Shown here: positions 54,410-63,900 of the stretch, in pieces
Layout: every line of letters starts with the position of its first letter
How positions within the stretch are numbered: position 1 is the first letter of the stretch
DNA from: Moritella dasanensis ArB 0140
Lineage (GTDB): Bacteria > Pseudomonadota > Gammaproteobacteria > Enterobacterales > Moritellaceae
Assembly (NCBI RefSeq): GCF_000276805.1
Contig: NZ_AKXQ01000006.1
Coordinates: forward strand, 151,420 to 215,419
DNA: 64,000 nucleotides
Direction of reading: 5' to 3'
Program-made: the position numbers and the translations under genes
The notes under the pieces: generated by a model
Told to the model about the DNA's origin: nothing
Database searches by the model: none
The model's input: only the letters and a program-made list of their open reading frames with translations

Positions 54410-55762
54410 ATGGCAAAACTAGCTAAGTTTGACCATGCCAAGCAGAAGCCCGTCCTGTTACTGAATTTAAATAATGAAGAATGCCGCTGGGAATCAGAGT
54501 TTAATGCATTAGATTGGCATTGCATTCACTCGAGTAACATTACCGAAACGATTAAATATATTGAAGAGTTCGATATCAAGATCGCAATTGCGATGATCTC
54601 CTCAACTTATCAACAGTGCGTATTTAAAACCTTGTCTAAGCTTTTTGAAGTTAACAGCAATATGATCTGGATTGCGATTTCCTGCGACAATCAATTTGCA
54701 CAATATCCGCTATCACACCAGTTTCCAGACTATTTTTTTGATTATCATCACCTACCAATTAATTGGGATAAATTAGGCCATACGTTGGGTCATGCGTACG
54801 GCATGTTGCCATTGAAGACTCAAAGTAACGAGCAACAAGATAAACAAGATAACTGTAATGAGATACTGGGTGTATCTGCCATTATCAAACGTTTGAAATC
54901 TGATCTGAATAAAATATCCCATGCCGATGGTGCGGTACTGATTAGCGGTGAGACGGGGACAGGTAAAGGGCTCTGCGCTAGCACTATTCATCGCCAATCC
55001 TGCCGAAAAAATGGCCCTTTTGTGACAATTAACTGCGGGGCATTGCCAAGTACCCTGCTCCATTCAGAACTCTTTGGTCACGAAAAAGGCGCATTTACCG
55101 GTGCAAACAAATTATATATCGGCCATATTGAACGCGCGCATAAAGGTACTTTGTTTCTTGATGAGATCGGCGATCTCACCTTAGATTCACAAGTACATCT
55201 GTTACAGTTTCTCGAAGATCATAAGATTGAACGTCTCGGCGCTAACCATACGATCACTATCGATTGTCGTATTATTTTTGCTTCCCATGTCAATCTCGAA
55301 ACCGCAGTGGAAGAAGGACGATTTAGAGAAGATCTGTATCACCGCCTTAATATTCTCCGTATTCACGTACCCAGTTTAAGAGAACGCCGAGAAGATATAG
55401 AATTATTGGCCAGTTACTATCTACAACAATACAGTCCTGAATTCGCGTTTGCCCCGCAAACACTGGAAAGCATGCTCAGATATGAATGGCCAGGTAATGT
55501 GCGAGAGCTTAAAAATCGAATTCAACGCGCTGCGGTCATGGCTGATAACTGCGAAATTCATGAAACTGATATGGGCATGAAAGTCGTGAATAATCTACCA
55601 GCTAAAATCAAGTTATCACAACAGCGAATAGAGATAGATACCGAGGTATTACTCGCTGCTATCAACCGCCATCATCACAATATTTCCGCCGCCGCAAAGG
55701 AGTTAAATATCTCTCGGACTACGTTTTATCGTCTGGTCAAAAAATGCAAAATTAAACTCTAA
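54410..55762 (+). CDS. Sigma-54-type transcriptional activator, VpsR-like
   Basis: This is a 450-aa enhancer-binding regulator. The N-terminal ~140 residues look like a degenerate receiver domain without the usual acidic pocket. The AAA+ domain has Walker A GETGTGKG (residues 180-187), KGAFTGA (226-232) and Walker B GTLFLDEIGDL, and a Fis-type helix-turn-helix ends the protein (ISAAAKELNISRTTFYRL). The layout resembles VpsR, the biofilm/polysaccharide regulator of Vibrio, but that is a guess. Walker A ends in KG where most relatives have KE. AAGGAATT precedes the ATG. No target operon is recognisable nearby. Confidence 0.88.
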   Translation: MAKLAKFDHAKQKPVLLLNLNNEECRWESEFNALDWHCIHSSNITETIKYIEEFDIKIAIAMISSTYQQCVFKTLSKLFEVNSNMIWIAISCDNQFAQYPLSHQFPDYFFDYHHLPINWDKLGHTLGHAYGMLPLKTQSNEQQDKQDNCNEILGVSAIIKRLKSDLNKISHADGAVLISGETGTGKGLCASTIHRQSCRKNGPFVTINCGALPSTLLHSELFGHEKGAFTGANKLYIGHIERAHKGTLFLDEIGDLTLDSQVHLLQFLEDHKIERLGANHTITIDCRIIFASHVNLETAVEEGRFREDLYHRLNILRIHVPSLRERREDIELLASYYLQQYSPEFAFAPQTLESMLRYEWPGNVRELKNRIQRAAVMADNCEIHETDMGMKVVNNLPAKIKLSQQRIEIDTEVLLAAINRHHHNISAAAKELNISRTTFYRLVKKCKIKL

Positions 55763-55832
55763 CTCTAAAATAAAACAAAACTCAACTTATATTTAACTTA
55801 ATAACTGTGTCAGTAAAAATGAGGTAGTCATA

Positions 55833-56618
55833 ATGCAGAAGAATAAAATACCACTGTTGCTTGCAGTACTCGCCATCCCTTTTATCAGCGCTTGTGAGCC
55901 ACAGAGCAACGATAAATTGGAACAGGATATCAGCGCACTGCAACAAGAAATTCAGCAGCTGCGGCAGGATCTGACCAATATAGGCACGCAAGTTAACGAT
56001 ATTCATGAAGTCGCTACCCGTTCTCAAAAACCTCAAGTAAAAACCCTGCCGACTCAGGTTAATTACACTGCGGATGGTGAGGTACCGTTACTCGGTGATG
56101 CAGGTGCAAAACTGGCGATTATTGAGTTTTCTGATTATCAATGTCCCTACTGTAAACGTTTTATTGATCAAACCTTCGATAAGCTGAAAACCAACTACAT
56201 TGATGTCGGCAAAGTACAGTACCTGACGCGTGACTTTCCGTTAAGTTTTCACCCCAAAGCCAAAGGCGCAGCGGTGGCAGCTAATTGCAGCTTGCAGCAA
56301 GATGCTTACTGGCCGATGCGTGCTGCGTTATTTAACAATATGAAACAGCTTGGTGATGCGTTATATCAACAAACCGCCACCGACTTATCGCTGGATATGA
56401 CTAAATTTTCAGACTGCCTCAACGATCCACAAGTGCTCAGCAAAGTCGAAGCTGATGTGGCGCTGGGTAAGTCGCTCGGGATCCGCGGTACACCAAGTTT
56501 TGTCATTGGCCGAATTGAAAACGATAAGCTAGTAGACCCGCAGCTTGTTGTCGGGGCACAGAGTTATGAGAACTTTGTATTACTGCTAGATGGGTTAATG
56601 AAAGAGAAAGAGAATTAA
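55833..56618 (+). CDS. DsbA-like thiol:disulfide lipoprotein
   Basis: This is a 261-aa thioredoxin-fold protein. A lipoprotein signal peptide ends at FISAC, giving lipidated C21. A coiled-coil segment (about residues 28-60) follows, then a DsbA/thioredoxin_4 domain with the redox motif C104-P-Y-C107 and the cis-proline loop RGTPSFV. It resembles the DsbA-like proteins that oxidise or isomerise disulfides in the periplasm; the lipid anchor plus coiled coil is less usual. It lies 70 bases after the regulator gene and may be its target or co-transcribed. A good terminator follows. Confidence 0.88.
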   Translation: MQKNKIPLLLAVLAIPFISACEPQSNDKLEQDISALQQEIQQLRQDLTNIGTQVNDIHEVATRSQKPQVKTLPTQVNYTADGEVPLLGDAGAKLAIIEFSDYQCPYCKRFIDQTFDKLKTNYIDVGKVQYLTRDFPLSFHPKAKGAAVAANCSLQQDAYWPMRAALFNNMKQLGDALYQQTATDLSLDMTKFSDCLNDPQVLSKVEADVALGKSLGIRGTPSFVIGRIENDKLVDPQLVVGAQSYENFVLLLDGLMKEKEN

Positions 56619-56656
56619 AACTAATCCAAATAATGACAACGCGATATACGAAAAGT

Positions 56657-56691
56657 AAAGGGGTGACCGATTTCATTCGGCCACCCTTTTT
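56657..56691 (+). terminator. Rho-independent terminator after the DsbA-like gene
   Basis: AAAGGGGTGACCGA pairs with TCGGCCACCCTTTT (one A-C mismatch, one wobble) around a 6-base loop, ending in five T. Confidence 0.88.
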
Positions 56692-57481
56692 AATAGACAA
56701 CGCCAACTGAAAATACCTCTGTAGCAATTTAGCCAACATCGCTAGCCAAAGATACCCAAAGTGCCCACCATCACTATGACCATTTTAGTTAATAACATAA
56801 AGTGAATAATTAGAACTGTTACATGCATCCAACCCACCGAATTAATTGATAAAACGTACTTTAAATCTCGGTTGAAATCGCACTGACAATAGGGGTGACC
56901 ACATTCACAAGCGGTCACAAAACGTACACCCCACTTTTGATGGGGAACAGGTTCGCTTGTCTACATTCAAAACTAAAATAGACTTAAATCACCGATAAAA
57001 CGGCCTTCAGTTAATTAAACATTCATAATACATTGTCATTTATCTGAGATTTCCTCGAAGTTACTGATTAAAAAAGATAATAAAATCGATCAAAAAACAA
57101 CCTATCTAAAATGAAAAAGTACTGCTACGATGCCTTCCTGAAATTAAACAAAAAATCCAGTTTATGACTGTTTAATGGTTTATTTAGTGTTGAGTTCTGT
57201 AATGTAATTTTACTTACCTGTGGCTGTGTATTTTGGTTCAAGGCCGACACGAATAATCCTTTAATCGTAACGCTAACCAATGATATGGAAGATCATCTGA
57301 ACCATGCCTACTTAAAATAATAACAATAAAATAGCAGGGAAAATGTTTCAGGACATGTGTTTCAGGCAACAGGGAATAACCCTTTTGTTGTCTCGAGTCT
57401 CGTCATTCTATTAATAAAATAATCCTTTGTGAGCTCAGGCTCCAAAAACTTAATCAGTAAATTCTAACAATGAGGTTTTTT
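56692..57481. other. Long intergenic region upstream of the metalloprotease
   Basis: I see no gene in these ~790 bases. The stretch is AT-rich. It contains one small inverted repeat, GTGACC/GGTCAC (56895-56900 and 56913-56918), inside a region where AGGGGTG and CACCCCA also face each other (56891-56953). A long regulatory region for the secreted protease is possible, but no promoter is convincing by eye. Confidence 0.5.
56895..56918. repeat. Small inverted repeat GTGACC-N12-GGTCAC
   Basis: Two 6-base arms are separated by 12 bases, about 560 bases before the metalloprotease start. It could be a regulator-binding dyad, but a repeat this short could also arise by chance. Confidence 0.35.
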
Positions 57482-60454
57482 ATGAAGCATCTTGTGTTGG
57501 GCATTTTTGTGTCCATCAGCACCCTTTTGACTATATTTCCAGTCACCGCAGAATCCAAGGGTAACCCATTCGAAGGAACTATAAGCATTGAAGCTCTGGA
57601 GCATCGGACGCTCGCACAAAACAAAACGATGGCACTGGCCAAGCTGATGGCGAATTATCGCCATGCTGACAAATCAAATAACAAGCAATTGCTTAATGAG
57701 CTAATTGAACAGGCTAAAGCGCGCCAAGCGCTACTCGCTGAGTTGGTAAAAACCGACCCCGGTGCAGCGATTCGAGCTACATTGCCAAAGCATGTTCGCG
57801 CCGGTATGCCTGCAGAAGTACAAGCATTGTTAGAACAAAAGCAAGAGCTTAACGGTGAGTTAGAAGTTGTCTATGAAGATTATGAAGATCCAAGCCTAAA
57901 TCGCTTGCATCATACGTTAATCACTGACAAAGACCGCGTTGAGCTATACTTACCTGAAAATTACAAAGGCAATTCGCTGCAAAGCGGCACCAAAGTGCGT
58001 GCTAGCGGTTGGTTGTTTAAGCAGGGTGATGACACCGTTCATTCGCTTGCTGTCAATGATGACCAGGTAAGCCTGACCGTGTTAGCTGCCGGTGGCAGTA
58101 CTACTTCTTCGAGTACGACTACTGCGCCTTTAGCTAACACCACTGGTGAGCAGCGCACCTTGGTGTTGCTCATTAATTTTCAGGACAATTCAAGCGAGCA
58201 GCCATGGACTATTGCTGAAGCCAATGACATGATCTTTGGCACCGTCAGTGATTATTACCGTGAATCCTCTTACGGCCAGACTTGGCTTAGTGGTGATGTA
58301 CTGGGTTACCTGACGCTGCCGATTAATGCGACTTGTGATTTCGGCACGATGGACGGTTATGCGCAACAAGCTGCTATTGACAGCGGCATCGATGTTGCCA
58401 GTTACGATAGATTAATTTATTTATTTCCCAAGAACAGTACCTGTGGCTGGCGAGGCCAGGGTACTTTAGGCGGAACCCCTTCCAGATCATGGATTAACGG
58501 TGAGTTAAATTTACTCACTATTGGTCATGAATTGGGTCACAACTTAGGGCTGAAACATGCTAAAGAGCTTAGTTGCGACAGGGGCTATATCAGTGATAGT
58601 TGCGTTGAGATCACCTACGGTGACGTGCTGGATATCATGGGTAAGTCAGAAGGCCATTTCAACGCCTTCAATAAAGAAAGGCTCGGCTGGCTGACCCCTG
58701 AACAGGGCGAGATAGTCACGGCTGACAGCGATGGCAGCTACTTGCTGGAACCCTATGAAACTGCCTCAAATGGTATGGCCAAGGGACTCAAAGTGCGACG
58801 AGGTGCGGATGCAGTTACCGGAGAGCAGCTGTGGTACTACCTCGAGTACCGCCAGCCATTGGGTTTTGACGCTTTCCTTGCGGGTAAGGTGGTTACAGGC
58901 GGCGTATTAGTGCATCTCAATAGCAGCGCCGAGGATATAACAAGCAGCCTACTGCTGGATATGACGCCCCACAGTTCCGTGCTTGATCTGGACGATGCAG
59001 CCCTGTTAGCCGGCGTTAGTTATACCGATGTGGATGCCGGGGTTACTATTACTACCGAATGGGCAGATAATTCAGGCGCCAGTGTCAATGTCAGTTACTC
59101 CGGACAGAACTGTGTTAAGGCGAGTCCATCACTATTATTGTCACCTAACGAAAGTGCCTGGGTCACATCCGGTACTACAGTAACTTACAGTGCCGCAGTA
59201 ACAAATAATGACAGCAATGACTGTGCAAGTGCAGATTTTAACGTTGCAGCTAACGTGCCTTCAGGTTGGGCTACCAGCAGTAATTCACTTAGCCTTGCTC
59301 CAGGTGCCAGCGGCTCGGTTATTATTAATGTCACTTCTGCAAGCACAGCTAGCGATGGATTTTATGATATTGCGATCAGTGCGAAAAACAGCACTGACAG
59401 CAGCTATTTCGATAGTGGAGTGGTCAGTTATGTAGTTGATACACCGACTCAGGCATGTGTCGTTGCTAACCCGCAGTTGTCATTAACCAATAGTCAAGGT
59501 GATGCCGTAACACCTGGTTCTTCGGTCGCTTACACAGCCACTGTTAAGAATCAGAATAGTGATAGTTGTGCGGTGACTAATTTTGATCTCGCTGCAAATG
59601 TTCCGACTGGCTGGACTGCCAGTAACACTCGTGTTTCTTTAGCTTCGGGCAACAGTGCAACGGTTAATCTCAATGTAACGTCGGCCACGAGTGCAACTGA
59701 TGGCGTTTACAATTTCTCCATCAATGCGCAAAACAGTGCCGATGCCAGCTATAGTAACAACACCGTTGCCAGTTATACTGTAACAACACCACCACCGGTT
59801 TGTGTTGCGGCTAATCCGCTGATTTCACTGTCTGGACCGAGTGGGAGTGTAACCGCAGGTGCAACAATCAATTACAACGCGACAGTCACCAACTTAGATA
59901 GCGAGTCATGTGCAACAGCAAACTTTAATGTGCTTGCTGACATTCCGGCAGGTTGGAACGCCAACAGCGCCAGTATCGATTTAGTACCCGGAGCGAGTAC
60001 AACTGTTACTTTGAGCGTGACGTCAACAATTAGCGCCACAGACGGTGTCTATAACATTGCCATAAATGCTGAAAATTCAGCGAATAGCAATTATAGCAAC
60101 AGTGGTGTGGTGAGTTATGCGATTTCGACACCAGTCAAAGTCAATAACGCACCTGTTGCAGTAACAGATAGCGAAGTCTTAGCGACGAAAGAGCCAATAT
60201 TTATCAATGTATTGGGTAATGACTGGGATCCAGAAAATGACACATTAAGCGTCAGTGCAGTAAGCCAGGGAGCTAAGGGTAGCGTGCAAATCGCCAGTGA
60301 TGGTCGCCTGCTTTATACGCCAGCTAAGAGTTTTAAGAGCAGCGATAGTTTTAGTTACACCATCAGTGATGGAGATAAGGTTGCGACGGCTACTGTAAAC
60401 CTTAGTCTTACCAATTCCGGTGGTGGCAAGGGCAAGGGTAACGGCAAGGGCTAA
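57482..60454 (+). CDS. Secreted zinc metalloprotease with repeated Ig-like domains
   Basis: This is a 990-aa exported protein with a signal peptide (residues 1-23, ending TVTA/ES). The peptidase domain has HELGHNLGLKH at about residues 349-359 and DIMG at 384-387, which together look like the zinc site and Met-turn of gametolysin (M11)-type metzincins. Three ~110-residue beta-rich repeats with period 115 follow (about 544-653, 659-768, 774-883; each starts CV-x-A-x-P). Then comes a cadherin/VCBS-like domain (NAPVAVTDSEV, VLGNDWDPENDTLSV) and a Gly/Lys tail (GGGKGKGNGKG). The ATG at 57482 has GAGG six bases upstream. The substrate is unknown. Confidence 0.88.
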   Translation: MKHLVLGIFVSISTLLTIFPVTAESKGNPFEGTISIEALEHRTLAQNKTMALAKLMANYRHADKSNNKQLLNELIEQAKARQALLAELVKTDPGAAIRATLPKHVRAGMPAEVQALLEQKQELNGELEVVYEDYEDPSLNRLHHTLITDKDRVELYLPENYKGNSLQSGTKVRASGWLFKQGDDTVHSLAVNDDQVSLTVLAAGGSTTSSSTTTAPLANTTGEQRTLVLLINFQDNSSEQPWTIAEANDMIFGTVSDYYRESSYGQTWLSGDVLGYLTLPINATCDFGTMDGYAQQAAIDSGIDVASYDRLIYLFPKNSTCGWRGQGTLGGTPSRSWINGELNLLTIGHELGHNLGLKHAKELSCDRGYISDSCVEITYGDVLDIMGKSEGHFNAFNKERLGWLTPEQGEIVTADSDGSYLLEPYETASNGMAKGLKVRRGADAVTGEQLWYYLEYRQPLGFDAFLAGKVVTGGVLVHLNSSAEDITSSLLLDMTPHSSVLDLDDAALLAGVSYTDVDAGVTITTEWADNSGASVNVSYSGQNCVKASPSLLLSPNESAWVTSGTTVTYSAAVTNNDSNDCASADFNVAANVPSGWATSSNSLSLAPGASGSVIINVTSASTASDGFYDIAISAKNSTDSSYFDSGVVSYVVDTPTQACVVANPQLSLTNSQGDAVTPGSSVAYTATVKNQNSDSCAVTNFDLAANVPTGWTASNTRVSLASGNSATVNLNVTSATSATDGVYNFSINAQNSADASYSNNTVASYTVTTPPPVCVAANPLISLSGPSGSVTAGATINYNATVTNLDSESCATANFNVLADIPAGWNANSASIDLVPGASTTVTLSVTSTISATDGVYNIAINAENSANSNYSNSGVVSYAISTPVKVNNAPVAVTDSEVLATKEPIFINVLGNDWDPENDTLSVSAVSQGAKGSVQIASDGRLLYTPAKSFKSSDSFSYTISDGDKVATATVNLSLTNSGGGKGKGNGKG
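59111..60130 (+). repeat. Three tandem 115-residue repeats in the metalloprotease
   Basis: Repeats of ~345 bp each encode a module with CV-x-A-x-P-x-(L/I)-S-L at the start, a second Cys near residue 38, NVP-x-GW near residue 50 and TDG-x-Y-x-(I/F) near residue 83. The protein similarity is clear while the DNA has diverged. The two conserved Cys may form a disulfide in each module. They resemble NEW3/CARDB-type beta-sandwich domains. Confidence 0.85.
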
Positions 60455-60484
60455 GCCAGTCTGTAAAGTGACTTTCAAATAATT

Positions 60485-60511
60485 AGGAGCCAGGGCATTA
60501 CCCTGACTCCT
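60485..60511. terminator. Hairpin between the convergent protease and DUF11-like genes
   Basis: AGGAGCCAGGG pairs with CCCTGACTCCT (one C-A mismatch) around a 5-base loop. There is no T-run, but the position between two converging genes suits a transcript end. Confidence 0.55.
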
Positions 60512-60560
60512 TGTGGATCGAATCGCAGTTAAATCGCACTTACATCAGACTTGCCGGCGA

Positions 60561-62957
60561 TTACTCTCCTGTTATTACCTGAATTGTTACGTCGTTGGTT
60601 GAGGTAGCTAGTTTATCGTCTGTAACTATGGCTATGACATCTTCCAGGAAGCCGATAGGTAACGTGTCTTCCAGTCCAGGTTTGAACTCAATAGTGAAGG
60701 CACAGCTATAGGTATCTGTGTCCGTAACATCACTATTAAAGGTCAATAACTGATCCTCGACGCAGGCACCATAGGTTATGCTGTTAAAGTCGCCACCAGT
60801 ATTGATCAGCCTGAAGGCAGTTTCGTCGGCACCGGCAAACACGCTAAAGCCACCCAATGTAAGATCGGTTAGGTTGACATTTTTTATACCGGCGTTGTGC
60901 AGTTCCAGTACCACCAGCATGCTGGCTGCAAACTTCATCTCTGTGGCAGGATCGCTAGGTGTGAAGGTCACTGTGGCACTATTCATAGCTTCTACCGCTT
61001 GGCCATCTTCGTCTGCTCCGTTGATGGTAGCCTCGTTGGTGTGTATAAACCCCGATTTACCCGTGAGTTCCTCTGTGATAGTACAGCTGGCTTCTTCACC
61101 GGGATCCAGCATGAAACCATCGAGTGGGACAGACTGAGTAATAGCTGAAAGATCACCAATTGGGCCTTTCATGTCGACCTCACAGTCGGCGACAGTCCAG
61201 TCAGCGAATTTGTCATCAGTCAGACTGCTGAATGTGACAGTATCCACTGCGGTTTCTCCCGTGATAGTAGTAGGGTTGACTGAGAACAAGAGGGTATAGA
61301 CGACGGTACGGGTTACCGTAGGATCGTCACCAGTCTCAAGTACTGTAGTTGGGTTGGCTGTCTTGGTTAGCGTGATCGCCGAAGGAATATCGTTGATCTG
61401 CACCGTAGCCGAGTTAGAGTTAGTGGCTTCATCTGCCTCATTGTCTATCGCCTTGGCTGTGGCTGTGTTGGTATGTGAGCCAGCACCCGTGCCGCTGATG
61501 AACTGATCGAAGAAACATTCATAGAAGCCGTCAAAGACGATGAATCCGCCTGTGGCACAAGTTGTGCCAGGGTTCTCTGTCGAATCAGTCAGATCACCAA
61601 ATTTATCATCCGTCAGGCTGGTTAGCTCCATTGGTGAATCATAGATGGCAGAGGTATTGTCCACTCTGACGGTATAGCGGACAGTTCCGCCGGACTCTGG
61701 AACCTGTATTGGATCGGCGGTCTTCAATACCGTAATACTCGGTAGCAAGTTAGTCACTTGCACCTGAAGTACATTACTACAGAATTTACCTGCTGTTCCA
61801 GCTAAGTCTGCAGGACAAGTTTCACCGTTAGTTACATCGTCCCCATTCTTATCTTCTAAGCTAAGACGAATTGTATCATCATAGAGCTCAGGACTCTGAT
61901 CATTGGGTAAATCCGAATCGACAATAGTAACCTCGAATTGGCAACCGAATGAGCCTGAAGGTACAATTTCAATCTGGCCACCACTTAATAGCGCATCACA
62001 GTTTGTGTCGGTTAGGTAAACACCATCGCTACTACCTGCTGTTACAGGTGTTCCCCAAAGATCGAGAGCAACATTGTAGCTACCGGGATCTGAGGGATCG
62101 ACGATATCGACCTCGTCAACGAGCGAAGTGAGGAAGATTGAAGTTTTGTTATTGGGGTTGTCAAAATCAACGTCAAAGGTATAGACACCACCTGGTTCAG
62201 CATGAGTATTAGTGCTTACCAGCGTTTTGATCACTACTGGTGGTTCAGGGGTGATAAAGACATCGATGTTAAAGGTATCACAGTTACATTTTGATTTGTT
62301 GTTAGGGATCTGGCCGGGATACTCACCACCCAAACTACAGTTATCCCGCTCGATGTTATCCCATGCTGCACAATAGGAAAAATCCGCGCGGTTGTCATTA
62401 TCGACGTCGGAACAAAGCATGGTAATCAATACAACTTGCTCGTAGTTATCGGTACCATTCGCCTTGGTGATATCACCACAAACATCGCTATCGAGTTTAA
62501 CATCCGCGGGTTCACCAGTTAAATCATTTGCATTTGGCAAGATAATGCTACAATCGTCGCCTATTAATAGGTTCTCCGTAGATGGAACATGAACCACTTG
62601 TGGACTATTCTCGGTTAATGGCAAATAGAAGGTAGTGTCCCAACGTTCGTTGGCATTGGTCTGCACCTTAACAACCGCCTCAAAGGTAAATATATCTCCT
62701 AAAGTACATTCCTCCGCAGCATTTACTGGTGTTACTTGGGTGATCTCAACATCATTGGCGGTACAGTTAAGCGCATCTTGTGCCAGTTTATTACCCGGTT
62801 CGAGTAAATAGGCATCGGCCATACAATATTCAGAATTGAGGTTAGGATGGACACCAGCATAGGCCGGCACCAGACTGGCTGCTCCGAACAGGGTCATTAA
62901 GCTTATCAGGGCGGTGGTGACCCTCCTGATAAGCCGTCTACATATTGAAATTTTCAT
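60561..62957 (-). CDS. Large secreted protein with DUF11-like repeats
   Basis: This is a 798-aa exported protein of unknown function. The signal peptide has a basic start (MKISICRRLIRR) and ends near residue 36 (VPAYA/GVHP). The mature part is very acidic (Asp, Glu) and rich in Thr, Asn and paired Cys. Two stretches look like DUF11 modules (SITVLKTADPIQVPESGG near residue 415 and AITLTKTANPTTVLETGD near 540), each with a later SLTDDKF(G/A)D block. Such proteins are often surface or exopolymer associated. I chose the ATG at 62957; a GTG four codons earlier lacks a ribosome-binding site. It faces the metalloprotease tail to tail. Confidence 0.8.
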   Translation of the reverse strand: MKISICRRLIRRVTTALISLMTLFGAASLVPAYAGVHPNLNSEYCMADAYLLEPGNKLAQDALNCTANDVEITQVTPVNAAEECTLGDIFTFEAVVKVQTNANERWDTTFYLPLTENSPQVVHVPSTENLLIGDDCSIILPNANDLTGEPADVKLDSDVCGDITKANGTDNYEQVVLITMLCSDVDNDNRADFSYCAAWDNIERDNCSLGGEYPGQIPNNKSKCNCDTFNIDVFITPEPPVVIKTLVSTNTHAEPGGVYTFDVDFDNPNNKTSIFLTSLVDEVDIVDPSDPGSYNVALDLWGTPVTAGSSDGVYLTDTNCDALLSGGQIEIVPSGSFGCQFEVTIVDSDLPNDQSPELYDDTIRLSLEDKNGDDVTNGETCPADLAGTAGKFCSNVLQVQVTNLLPSITVLKTADPIQVPESGGTVRYTVRVDNTSAIYDSPMELTSLTDDKFGDLTDSTENPGTTCATGGFIVFDGFYECFFDQFISGTGAGSHTNTATAKAIDNEADEATNSNSATVQINDIPSAITLTKTANPTTVLETGDDPTVTRTVVYTLLFSVNPTTITGETAVDTVTFSSLTDDKFADWTVADCEVDMKGPIGDLSAITQSVPLDGFMLDPGEEASCTITEELTGKSGFIHTNEATINGADEDGQAVEAMNSATVTFTPSDPATEMKFAASMLVVLELHNAGIKNVNLTDLTLGGFSVFAGADETAFRLINTGGDFNSITYGACVEDQLLTFNSDVTDTDTYSCAFTIEFKPGLEDTLPIGFLEDVIAIVTDDKLATSTNDVTIQVITGE

Positions 62958-63862
62958 GATGATTACCACTCTATTATCTATATGTGAATAAAAGATTAAG
63001 GTAGCGCTAATAGATCAGACGCTGTCTATATCGATTTTGAGCTAAGAGGCTCTTTGCATAAATTTGAATATATGTGTTATTACACACTGTAAATTAGTCT
63101 CGCTACCAAAAGAGCAACTTTCAAGCCAGAATTGTAACCAACTGAAAAATAATAGGAATATGTATTAAAAAGACTTTATTTAAGAAATTTTGTAGTGCAG
63201 ATGTAACAGTTAATTTTGGCTAAGCCAGCTAACACGTTGTAAATAGTGAAACTTTATATTATTACCTAGTGTCACTTAGTTAACAGTTAATCTGTCCTAG
63301 GTGTAACACCTGTAACACTGCGACATAGCGTCACGGCAGATCGCATCTAAGATAGCTCGATTACGCTGTTCGTTAAATTAAATCCCCCTATCTAACTAGA
63401 GTAGGTAAGACTCTACTTTTCAAAGTGTTAACTTAGTTGTTCTAGGGCACATAATATTTAGTAAACGTTAGGAGATAAATAAACCAAGATATGGCAATGG
63501 CTCTCTGTCCATTTATTATATTTTTGTGTCAGGGGGGGGGCTAATCTGAATAAGAGCAAGTTGCCAGTATTTTATTGCGTTATTTAGGTGATTGATATCA
63601 TGTGACCAAAGTGCTATCGCCGAGTATTATTGACGGTATGCCACTGACGCCAAAATGAAAATGATCGGGCACTAGATTATCACAACTGGCGGTTGCTGTT
63701 TCCAGCTCGACTTTAGCGTCGCTTATTACTGATCTTTATGTCTATAAAGAATAATAGACAGAGAAAAAGTAAAGCTTACATCTAAATATCACGATCAATA
63801 CTTTGATATAGCGAGCTGATAACCAAGAGAAATATGAATAGGCATGGATAAATTACAGACAT
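62958..63862. other. Gene-poor region with a G9 tract
   Basis: I see no convincing gene in these ~900 bases. They hold a run of nine G (63532-63540), a short palindrome GGTGTAACACC (63300-63310), and a patch at about 63600-63740 of different texture (CACTGACGCCAAAATG and neighbouring bases) that could be a remnant of a mobile element or of a broken gene. No intact frame or terminal repeats support that. Confidence 0.45.
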
Positions 63863-63891
63863 AAAAAAACCAGCTATAAGCTGGTTTTTTT
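63863..63891 (-). terminator. Rho-independent terminator of the second tRNA-Leu
   Basis: A perfect stem AAAAAAACCAGCT with AGCTGGTTTTTTT and a 3-base loop lies just after the tRNA 3' end. Its sequence differs from the terminator of copy 1. Confidence 0.92.
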
Positions 63892-63900
63892 ATAAAATAT

